Positions 1 to 5,037 of a DNA stretch of 11,817 nt are shown here, in pieces (within the stretch, counting starts at the first letter, position 1; each line of letters opens with the position of its first letter). The stretch spans positions 1 through 11,817 of the forward strand of contig CAJWZG010000068.1 of assembly GCA_913049565.1 (NCBI GenBank). The letters are read 5' to 3'. Position numbers and translations under genes: made by a program. This stretch comes from an uncultured Gammaproteobacteria bacterium. Lineage in GTDB: Bacteria > Pseudomonadota > Gammaproteobacteria > Pseudomonadales > Azotimanducaceae_A. The notes below the pieces were generated by a model that was not told the DNA's origin, searched no databases, and was given only the letters and a program-made list of their open reading frames with translations.

Positions 1-155
1 CCCGTCAGTGGACCCGTGAGCATCGTATTGCCTCAATACCCATCAGCGTTTTTTATCAAAATCCTCAAGAATGTCATCATCGCGCGCTGCGGTTCTGCTT
101 TGCAAAAGACGATGAAACACTAGCTAGCGCCGCGGAAATTCTATGTCGCCTTTAA
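1..155 (+). CDS. PLP-dependent aminotransferase, methionine/glutamine type (3' end only)
   Basis: Only the last 50 codons are inside the window; the reading frame begins at base 3 and stops with TAA at 153-155. The translated tail contains WTREHRIASIPISVFYQ, then LRFCFAKDDETLASAAEIL. This is the typical C-terminus of class I/II fold-type I aminotransferases of the methionine aminotransferase (YbdL) and kynurenine/glutamine transaminase K group, in which the small domain ends with an arginine-phenylalanine-cysteine-phenylalanine-alanine strand and a helix. Enzymes of this group move the amino group between methionine, aromatic amino acids or glutamine and a 2-oxo acid. The stop lies 13 bases inside the next gene, an omega-amidase, which supports a glutamine transaminase role. 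The catalytic lysine and PLP site are outside the window, so substrate is inferred from neighbour and tail only. Confidence 0.8.
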   Translation, partial: RQWTREHRIASIPISVFYQNPQECHHRALRFCFAKDDETLASAAEILCRL

Positions 156-919
156 CGTTAGCACTGATACAAAGTGCGACGCGTTGGCACGATCCAGCGG
201 GTAACTGCGATGACTATGAAGCCAAGCTCAGTGGCATCGGTGGTTCTTGTGACATCGTTGTTTTACCTGAGATGTTTAGTACCGGCTTCACGATGGAATC
301 TCGAACTTTCGCGGAATCCATGGATGGAACAACGGTGGACTGGATGAAGGCCCAAGCTCAGCGGTTGGATGCGGTAGTCTGCGGCAGCGTCATTATTGAA
401 GATGACGGTTACTTCAACCGCCTGATTTGGGCGCGCCCAGATGGTGCTCTACACTTTTACGATAAGCGCCATCTGTTTCGAATGGCATGCGAACACCAAC
501 ACTTTGATGCTGGAACCAACCGGATCATTGTGTCTTATCGCGGTTGGCGTCTCTGTTTGAGCGTTTGCTATGACCTACGTTTTCCCGTTTGGCTGCGCAA
601 TCGCCGTGACTACGATGCCCTACTCTGCGTGGCCAATTGGCCTGAGCCCAGAGCGTTAGCCTGGCAAACACTGTTGCGCGCCCGGGCGATCGAAAACCAG
701 GCTTTTGCTGTTGGTGTTAACGTTGTCGGTACCGACGGCAACGGATTGAGTTACGCGGGTGATACATCGGTTTATGCCCCTGACGGTCAAACCATAGCTG
801 CAGCGGGCCAAACGGAGGGCGTTGTAACCGCTACTTTAATGCCTTCGGTTTTGACGGCAATGCGACAAGCCTTCCCCGTGGCGCTGGATGCCGATAGCTT
901 TGTGCTCGTAGAAGACTAG
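143..919 (+). CDS. yafV: Omega-amidase, YafV/Nit2-like carbon-nitrogen hydrolase
   Basis: 258 residues, the usual length for single-domain nitrilase-superfamily amidases. The catalytic triad is visible: Glu43 in LPEMFSTGF, Lys108 in YDKRHLFRMACE and Cys142 in VCYDLRFPVWLRN; the auxiliary Glu117 is also present. The KRHLFRM and CYDLRFP forms are those of YafV/Nit2 and not of aliphatic nitrilases. Known members hydrolyse 2-oxoglutaramate or 2-oxosuccinamate to the dicarboxylic acid and ammonia, in the cytoplasm. The start ATG lies inside the upstream aminotransferase gene (13-base overlap), so the pair is probably translated together. That is the expected arrangement for the glutamine transaminase/omega-amidase pathway, which in some bacteria closes methionine salvage by making transamination of 4-methylthio-2-oxobutyrate irreversible. 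Family assignment is firm; the exact 2-oxo amide is inferred. Confidence 0.9.
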   Translation: MSPLTLALIQSATRWHDPAGNCDDYEAKLSGIGGSCDIVVLPEMFSTGFTMESRTFAESMDGTTVDWMKAQAQRLDAVVCGSVIIEDDGYFNRLIWARPDGALHFYDKRHLFRMACEHQHFDAGTNRIIVSYRGWRLCLSVCYDLRFPVWLRNRRDYDALLCVANWPEPRALAWQTLLRARAIENQAFAVGVNVVGTDGNGLSYAGDTSVYAPDGQTIAAAGQTEGVVTATLMPSVLTAMRQAFPVALDADSFVLVED

Positions 920-956
920 GCGTTCGAGTCCGTATATTGAGATTTAGGAGTCACGG

Positions 957-1325
957 GTGAAGCATTTGATGGAGTATTGGTCGATGGTGCAGAGATATAG
1001 GGTGTTGCTGCTTGTGGTCGGGGGTGTTGCAGCGTGCTCGAGCGAATCTGCTGATATTGCGGCAAACGCGCATCCCGGCCAGTCGACCTACAACGAAGCC
1101 TGCATTTCGTGTCATAACCCTGGTATTAGCGGGGCACCCAGACTCGGCGATGTCGACGCGTGGCAGGCGAGGGCTGCGAAAGGCCGTCAGGCATTGGTTA
1201 ACTCGACCATCAACGGTTTGAACTCGATGCCAGCGAAAGGCATGTGTTGGCAGTGTACTGATGAGGATTTGGGGCATGCAGTTGACTACCTACTAGAGCA
1301 GTCGGGCGTGAGTATGACAAGGTGA
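957..1325 (+). CDS. Cytochrome c5-like monohaem lipoprotein
   Basis: 122 residues from a GTG start at 957; AGGAG at 946-950 lies six bases upstream and decides this start over the ATGs at 969 and 984. A hydrophobic segment (about residues 15-26) ends in a lipobox, VAAC, with Cys27 followed by Ser, so the mature protein is probably a lipid-anchored periplasmic protein. The haem-binding motif CISCH is at 49-53 and Met91 (NSMPAKG) is the likely sixth ligand. Cys97 and Cys100 (CWQC) match the extra disulfide typical of cytochrome c5. The role would be electron transfer to a periplasmic or membrane oxidase or peroxidase; the partner cannot be told from the sequence. Its TGA overlaps the GTG start of oxyR by four bases (GTGA), so the two are probably translationally coupled. 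Confidence 0.88.
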   Translation: MKHLMEYWSMVQRYRVLLLVVGGVAACSSESADIAANAHPGQSTYNEACISCHNPGISGAPRLGDVDAWQARAAKGRQALVNSTINGLNSMPAKGMCWQCTDEDLGHAVDYLLEQSGVSMTR

Positions 1326-2224
1326 ATCTAAGAGACCTGCGTTACCTTGTTGCGGTTGCCGAGCATCGGCACTTTGGCAGGGCGGCAGAATCCTGTTTCG
1401 TAAGCCAGCCCACTTTGTCCACTCAGTTAAAAAAGCTAGAAGAAACGCTCGGCGTGGTGCTTTTTGAGAGAAACAATCGTCGAGTAATGCTCACGCCTGA
1501 AGGCAAAAAAATTGTTCAGCAGACCCAGCGTATTCTTGTTGAGGTCAACTCGCTGACCGCGTTATCAGAACAGCTACGCGATCCGATGGGGGGTGATTTG
1601 CGGGTGGGTATCATTCCGACTGTCGCCCCATACCTACTGCCAAAGGTGCTGGCGCCGCTTCAGGAAGCTTTCCCAAATTTACGAATTCAGCTGACTGAAG
1701 GCCAAACAGCGAACATTACGCGAATGCTGAAACTCGGAGACTTGGACGCGACGCTGGTGGCGCTGCCTGTGGGTGAAGATAACGTTGAGGAGGTCGCCTT
1801 GTTCGATGAGCCGTTCATGTTAGCGGTGCCCAAAAACCACCCCTTGGCGGACCAAGCTCGTGCGAGGACGACCGATCTCGACGGTGAAGAAGTGCTGTTG
1901 CTTGAGGATGGGCATTGCTTTCGTGAGCAGGCTCTGAAAGTTTGTCAGGCTAACCAAGGAGTGGAGAGTAAAAACTACAGCGCAACCAGTTTAGAAACGC
2001 TGCGTCAGTTAGTTTCTGCGGGTGTTGGTGTAACGCTCATACCGCAGCTTGCAGTACCCCGCAATGTCGCGGCGGATGAAAACGTTCGCTACATAGCTTT
2101 TGATGCATCAGGATCGGATCAGCCGACGCGCACGCTGGGTTTGTCTTGGAGAGCCACATCAACACGCAGTGAGCTGCTACAACAGGTGGCTAGCGTTTTG
2201 AGGCAGTGTATGGATCGCCTTTAG
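1322..2224 (+). CDS. oxyR: Hydrogen peroxide-sensing LysR-family regulator OxyR
   Basis: 300 residues, close to E. coli OxyR. The N-terminal winged helix-turn-helix (about 1-60) has FGRAAESCFVSQPTLSTQL, typical of OxyR. The effector domain carries the redox pair Cys199 and Cys208 in EDGHCFREQALKVC, with exactly the E. coli spacing and numbering; Thr100 and His198, which line the peroxide pocket, are also present, as is the arginine of TRTLGL. In the family, peroxide oxidises Cys199 to a sulfenic acid that forms a disulfide with Cys208, and the tetramer then activates catalase, peroxiredoxin and related genes. The GTG start shares four bases with the stop of the upstream cytochrome gene and has only a poor ribosome site of its own, so coupling is likely. 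The gene faces a rubrerythrin block whose promoter region holds an OxyR-type core element. Confidence 0.95.
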   Translation: MNLRDLRYLVAVAEHRHFGRAAESCFVSQPTLSTQLKKLEETLGVVLFERNNRRVMLTPEGKKIVQQTQRILVEVNSLTALSEQLRDPMGGDLRVGIIPTVAPYLLPKVLAPLQEAFPNLRIQLTEGQTANITRMLKLGDLDATLVALPVGEDNVEEVALFDEPFMLAVPKNHPLADQARARTTDLDGEEVLLLEDGHCFREQALKVCQANQGVESKNYSATSLETLRQLVSAGVGVTLIPQLAVPRNVAADENVRYIAFDASGSDQPTRTLGLSWRATSTRSELLQQVASVLRQCMDRL

Positions 2225-2262
2225 CGGTTTTATTGGCGGACCAGCAGCCCGCCCCATTGCAT

Positions 2263-2844
2263 TCAATCTAAGTCGGCAATTAACGCTGCTTTTTGGTCTT
2301 CAGCTACCTGATAGCTGCCGGGTAGGGACGCATGATCAATCCCCATGAATAACGCGGTTCCAGACTTCAGGCTCGCCACCGCGGTCTGATCGAACTCAAA
2401 ACGCATGAAATGAACGGCTGCAGCCTTTTCATCGCGGGTGCGCTCCATGTCTTCGTTGGTAATAGCGAAGATTTTGTCTCCTGTTTCTCCTACGCGTACC
2501 CAGACGGTTTGTTCAATACCGCCCATGGTGGCAAGCGCGACTTTGCGTTCTTCAACGTCGCCATACTCGATCATGAAAGTTGCTTTCCAGTTACTCCCGT
2601 CGGGAATCAAGGGATTGTAAGACGCGAGTTCTTCTTCGATTTCGGCTGCCTCAAAGATGCGCTCTACTCTTAACATCTCTTGAATCTGGTAATGCATGGT
2701 CAGGCGGTCTTCAAAATACAAAGTCGCATGCGGTCCAAGCGCTATATTTCGACGTTTCTTGTGTGCGATAACCTCACTGCGAAACGCTTCTCGTCGGGAG
2801 GCATATTCTTCCAGAGACCAAAGGTCGGATCGTTTTAGTTGCAT
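2263..2844 (-). CDS. DUF3501 family protein
   Basis: 193 residues, no signal peptide or membrane segment, probably cytoplasmic. I recognise it as DUF3501 from the N-terminal LKRSDLWSLEEY, the RRNIALGPHATLYFEDRLT region (about 32-49), the helix with QIQEMLRVERI (53-63), and the block YNPLIPDGSNWKATFMIEY (76-94), ending in the HFMRFEF strand (about 145-151). No cysteine is present, so it does not itself bind a cysteine-ligated cluster. It starts 39 bases after the iron-sulfur oxidoreductase gene, with AGAGG upstream, and is surely in the same transcript. DUF3501 genes are often found next to this kind of iron-sulfur protein and rubrerythrin, which suggests an accessory or partner subunit. No biochemical function is established to my knowledge, and I do not assign one. 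Confidence 0.85.
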   Translation of the reverse strand: MQLKRSDLWSLEEYASRREAFRSEVIAHKKRRNIALGPHATLYFEDRLTMHYQIQEMLRVERIFEAAEIEEELASYNPLIPDGSNWKATFMIEYGDVEERKVALATMGGIEQTVWVRVGETGDKIFAITNEDMERTRDEKAAAVHFMRFEFDQTAVASLKSGTALFMGIDHASLPGSYQVAEDQKAALIADLD

Positions 2845-2883
2845 TGATTAACCTCTAACTAGATTCATTCAATAGGTTGGTAG

Positions 2884-4212
2884 CTAAATTCCGTAGGCCT
2901 TGCGCACCATGCTAACGGGGTGCTGGGCGTCGCCTTCTTCCATGCCGTCCGCAATTAATCGGCCCGCCATCGGGCAATCCGACCCGAAAGTATCGGCTTC
3001 GCTTTCGGCCACGCGTTTGACTACGGGCCGTGCGATTTTCTTCGCTTTTTCAAATGTCTCGGCCTTTACCGCGTAGGTGCCATCGTGGCCAGAGCAACGC
3101 TCAATAGCTGCGACTTCGGTCTCGGGAATCAGCTGCAGAAAGTCTCGTGTTTTCATACCAAAGTTTTGCACACGCTGATGGCAGGCCACATGGTAGGCAA
3201 CTTTGCCCAGCGGCTGAGCGAAGTTGGTGTCAATCAGCTGTTCCTTGTGACGCAGCACCAGGTATTCGAACGGATCGAAGAAATGGGCCTTTACGCTTGC
3301 TACAGCCTCGTCATCGGGAAACATCAAAGGCAACTCTTGTTTGTACATCAAAACGCAGGATGGGATCGGCGCAATAATGTCGTAACCGTCGGCAATAGCC
3401 TGTTGAAAGACTGGAATGTTGGCGTCTTTCATTTTTTCTACTTTCGGCAGATCTCCCAGTTCAAGCTTAGGCATGCCGCAGCACTTGGCGTCCTGAAGGA
3501 TTTTTACCGGCACTTTATTATGGGTAAGTACAGCGACCAAATCCTCCACCATTTTGGGTTCGTTGTGGTCGCCGTAGCAGGTGACGTAAATGGCTACTTT
3601 GCCCGTTGTGCGCTCAGTCTCCGTAGCAGCGTGTTCATCGCCAATTGTCTCTGGCATTTGCTTGGTTAACGCTTTAGTGCTGAAGTGCGGGAGCGGTGCT
3701 TCATGGTGCAACCCGAACAGCGCCTCGCCAGCTTTGCGTAGCGTCTTCGAGCCCGCCGCCGCGTTGGCAAACTGCGCAATACCCGGGGTAGAAATGGCGT
3801 CGAAAATGGGGTCCGTCGATGTGATGATTCGATCGCGCCATTTCGTGTCTTTCTTCTGAAACTTCTGGGCTTTGGCACGCAGCATTAAATGTGGAAAATC
3901 CAGTGCCCACTCGTGTGGAGGTAAATAGGGGCATTTGGTTTCGGCGCAGAGATCGCATAGGAAACACTGGTCAACAACCTTGCCGTAGTCGGCTTTATCA
4001 ACACCATCGACCTCAAAGGTTTCTGATTCGTCGATAAGGTCAAAAAGTGTTGGAAAAGAATCGCAGAGACTGACGCAGCGTCGACAGCTATGGCAGACGT
4101 CGAAGACGCGCTCCATTTCCGCGTGCAATGAAGCCTCGTTATAGAAATCAGGATTTTTCCAATCCAAAGCATCGCGCTTTGGCGCCTGTAAATTACCTTC
4201 TTTCGTGCTCAT
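2884..4212 (-). CDS. GlpC/HdrD-like iron-sulfur oxidoreductase with CCG-type cysteine motifs
   Basis: 442 residues, soluble. Two ferredoxin-type [4Fe-4S] sites lie near the N-terminus: Cys40, 43, 46, 50 (CHSCRRCVSLC) and Cys83, 86, 89, 94 (CFLCDLCAETKCP). Two cysteine-rich (CCG-type) repeats follow: Cys212, Cys244-Cys245-Gly, Cys286; and Cys344, Cys373 (now CSG), Cys413. This layout is that of GlpC, the electron-transfer subunit of anaerobic glycerol-3-phosphate dehydrogenase, and of HdrD-type subunits. No glpA or glpB is nearby, so it is not the true GlpC here. Its neighbours are rubrerythrin upstream and DUF3501 downstream, so it more likely passes electrons within a peroxide or redox-stress system (inference). 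The ATG at 4212 is preceded by AGAGG about six bases away. Catalogues often label such proteins heterodisulfide reductase-related or glycerol-3-phosphate dehydrogenase subunit C. Confidence 0.85.
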   Translation of the reverse strand: MSTKEGNLQAPKRDALDWKNPDFYNEASLHAEMERVFDVCHSCRRCVSLCDSFPTLFDLIDESETFEVDGVDKADYGKVVDQCFLCDLCAETKCPYLPPHEWALDFPHLMLRAKAQKFQKKDTKWRDRIITSTDPIFDAISTPGIAQFANAAAGSKTLRKAGEALFGLHHEAPLPHFSTKALTKQMPETIGDEHAATETERTTGKVAIYVTCYGDHNEPKMVEDLVAVLTHNKVPVKILQDAKCCGMPKLELGDLPKVEKMKDANIPVFQQAIADGYDIIAPIPSCVLMYKQELPLMFPDDEAVASVKAHFFDPFEYLVLRHKEQLIDTNFAQPLGKVAYHVACHQRVQNFGMKTRDFLQLIPETEVAAIERCSGHDGTYAVKAETFEKAKKIARPVVKRVAESEADTFGSDCPMAGRLIADGMEEGDAQHPVSMVRKAYGI

Positions 4213-4225
4213 TGAAGACCTCTGT

Positions 4226-4261
4226 CGAACTGATTAATGGTAGCTATGTTTAATTTGCCAA
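4226..4261 (-). promoter_or_regulatory. Possible promoter for the iron-sulfur protein/DUF3501 genes
   Basis: On the minus strand TTGGCA (4256-4261) is followed after 17 bases by ATTAAT (4233-4238). The -35 matches five of six consensus bases, the -10 four of six. It sits between the rubrerythrin terminator and the iron-sulfur protein start, where a separate promoter would be needed. The start site would be near 4226, giving a very short leader. AT-rich sequence makes chance matches common. Confidence 0.35.
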
Positions 4262-4287
4262 TAAAAAAGGGGCTCGTTGAAGCCCCT
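4261..4287 (-). terminator. Intrinsic terminator after rubrerythrin
   Basis: On the minus strand AGGGGCT (4281-4287) and AGCCCCT (4268-4274) form a perfect seven-base-pair, GC-rich stem with a six-base loop, followed at once by a run of T (4263-4267, then TAT). This is a textbook rho-independent terminator, about 25 bases after the rubrerythrin stop. It would make most rubrerythrin transcripts monocistronic, with read-through or a second promoter supplying the two downstream genes. Confidence 0.88.
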
Positions 4288-4311
4288 CCATCGCTCGCCT
4301 CGCCATATGGC

Positions 4312-4728
4312 TTAGCCCATCGCATCCAGAGCTTTTTGGAAGCGATTAGCGTGAGAGCGCTCGGCCTTTGCCAATGTCTCAAACCAGTCAGCGATTTCAT
4401 CGAAACCTTCATCGCGCGCGGTTTTGGCCATACCCGGGTACATGTCTGTGTACTCATGAGTTTCACCGGCTACCGACGCACGCAGGTTATCAGCAGTGTT
4501 ACCCATGGGGAGACCTGTTGCAGGGTCGCCTACCGATTCCATGTACTCAAGGTGGCCATGCGCATGACCGGTTTCACCTTCGGCTGTTGAACGAAATACT
4601 GCTGCCACGTCATTCTCACCTTCAATATCGGCTTTTGCTGCGAAGTATAAGTAGCGACGGTTTGCTTGAGATTCGCCAGCGAAGGCGTCCTTCAAGTTTT
4701 GCAGTGTGTGGCTTTCTTTAAGATCCAT
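4312..4728 (-). CDS. Rubrerythrin, di-iron domain only (no rubredoxin domain)
   Basis: 138 residues from the ATG at 4728. The four-helix ferritin-like fold carries all expected di-iron ligands: Glu19 (AGESQ), Glu52 and His55 (GETGH), Glu89 and Glu92 (GETHEY), Glu123 and His126 (ERSH). Rubrerythrins reduce hydrogen peroxide to water at this site. The C-terminal rubredoxin domain of classical rubrerythrin is absent: the chain ends soon after the last helix and contains no cysteine, so electrons must come from another protein. The open frame extends upstream to 4860, but the extra 44 residues are not rubrerythrin-like, and GGAG at 4738-4741 is nine bases from the ATG at 4728 against three from the ATG at 4734. 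A strong terminator follows. OxyR lies close by and an OxyR-type core element is in its upstream region. Confidence 0.93.
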   Translation of the reverse strand: MDLKESHTLQNLKDAFAGESQANRRYLYFAAKADIEGENDVAAVFRSTAEGETGHAHGHLEYMESVGDPATGLPMGNTADNLRASVAGETHEYTDMYPGMAKTARDEGFDEIADWFETLAKAERSHANRFQKALDAMG

Positions 4729-4737
4729 GTGCATGAA

Positions 4738-4741
4738 CTCC
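4738..4741 (-). promoter_or_regulatory. Ribosome binding site deciding the rubrerythrin start
   Basis: GGAG on the minus strand, nine bases before the ATG at 4728 and only three before the in-frame ATG at 4734. This favours 4728 and argues against the longer open frame beginning at 4860. Confidence 0.65.
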
Positions 4742-4831
4742 AAAGTAGTTGTAGTGGTTCGATTGGTAGAACCGATTTTCTTAGATTCGAATCTCTTCGA
4801 ATCACCGGCAAGCGGCCTACCGATGAAGCGC

Positions 4832-4837
4832 AGTATA
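4832..4837 (-). promoter_or_regulatory. Candidate proximal -10 of rubrerythrin (P2)
   Basis: TATACT on the minus strand, one mismatch from consensus, with a poor -35 (ATGGAA at 17-base spacing). A start near 4825 would place the ATAG-N7-CTAT element at 4882-4896 centred about 64 bases upstream, with the expected second OxyR contact region at about 4860-4874 abutting the -35. That geometry suits activation by OxyR, and a weak -35 is common in activated promoters. Confidence 0.4.
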
Positions 4838-4878
4838 GGCGCCGCAATCGAGGTTTCCATTTGAATATTTAGATCGTA

Positions 4879-4884
4879 ATTATA
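4879..4884 (-). promoter_or_regulatory. Candidate distal -10 of rubrerythrin (P1)
   Basis: A perfect TATAAT on the minus strand, but with no good -35 at 17 bases (AAGTTT at 4902-4907). It would start transcription near 4872, giving a leader of about 144 bases. The palindrome at 4882-4896 overlaps it, so a protein bound there would block this promoter. Confidence 0.4.
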
Positions 4885-4896
4885 GGCACGGCCTAT
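4882..4896. promoter_or_regulatory. oxyR box: Candidate OxyR binding element (ATAG-N7-CTAT)
   Basis: ATAGGC-ACG-GCCTAT is a perfect six-base inverted repeat and gives an exact ATAG-N7-CTAT, the core recognised by one OxyR dimer. The full OxyR tetramer site repeats this core 22 bases away; the positions on either side match only weakly (for example AGAT at 4871-4874 where CTAT is expected). Natural OxyR sites are often degenerate in one half. With oxyR about 2.5 kb away and rubrerythrin next to it, OxyR is the leading candidate. Confidence 0.5.
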
Positions 4897-4926
4897 TGGA
4901 AAAACTTCTATGATCGGTTTTACGAA

Positions 4927-4941
4927 TGATAATGATTCCTA
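4927..4941. promoter_or_regulatory. Fur-like box
   Basis: TGATAATGATTCCTA matches 11 of the 14 arm bases of the 7-1-7 Fur palindrome; the left arm TGATAAT is perfect. It lies upstream of all the promoters I can propose for both flanking genes, which is not the usual repressing position. Confidence 0.35.
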
Positions 4942-5002
4942 TTTCGCACAACTTTGATGTACGAGACTGCTTAAAGCGAACTTCTCAAGATCAAAACAGG
5001 CG

Positions 5003-5008
5003 TACAAT
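5003..5008 (+). promoter_or_regulatory. Candidate -10 of norM
   Basis: TACAAT, one mismatch from consensus, 29 bases before the ATG at 5038. No convincing -35 is seen at 16-18 bases. Transcription starting near 5015 would pass the TTG at 5017 almost at once, favouring the ATG at 5038 as the true start. Confidence 0.4.
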
Positions 5009-5037
5009 CGGCCTTCTTGTCTCGTCATAAGATCCCA

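Larger units (their letters stand above)
4729..5037. other. Divergent intergenic region between rubrerythrin and norM
   Basis: 309 bases without a supported gene. It holds, from rubrerythrin outward: the ribosome site, an inverted repeat GGTTC-8-GAACC (4756-4773), a 12-base perfect palindrome AGATTCGAATCT (4783-4794) beside a repeat of GATTCGAA, a -10 box TATACT (4832-4837, minus), a -10 box TATAAT (4879-4884, minus), an ATAG-N7-CTAT palindrome (4882-4896), a Fur-like box (4927-4941) and a -10 box TACAAT for norM (5003-5008, plus). Confidence 0.8.

Noticed and set aside
951..1277. 108-codon minus-strand open frame opposite the cytochrome gene
   Set aside because: The plus-strand frame has a lipobox, CISCH and an axial Met; the minus frame has no recognisable feature.
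2235..2253. Hairpin GGCGG-9-CCGCC between oxyR and the DUF3501 gene as a shared terminator
   Set aside because: The stem is only five base pairs and no T-run follows it on either strand (the T-rich piece lies before it on the plus strand).
3085..3669. 194-codon open frame on the plus strand
   Set aside because: It lies wholly opposite the iron-sulfur protein gene, whose cysteine motifs are unmistakable; the plus frame shows no recognisable domain.
2884..4212. True GlpC of anaerobic glycerol-3-phosphate dehydrogenase
   Set aside because: No glpA or glpB is adjacent; the neighbours are rubrerythrin and DUF3501, and the cysteine pattern of the C-terminal repeats is altered.
4756..4800. tRNA-like T-arm (GGTTCGATT, TTCGAAT)
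   Set aside because: The flanking bases do not form a T-stem, and no acceptor, D or anticodon arm can be drawn around it.
4729..4860. In-frame N-terminal extension of rubrerythrin starting at 4860
   Set aside because: The extra residues are not rubrerythrin-like, and the ribosome site GGAG at 4738-4741 fits the ATG at 4728. The stretch also contains a good -10 box and palindromes, as expected of a leader.
5017..5037. TTG start at 5017 for norM
   Set aside because: No ribosome site precedes it and it lies almost at the predicted transcription start; MATE proteins align from the ATG at 5038.
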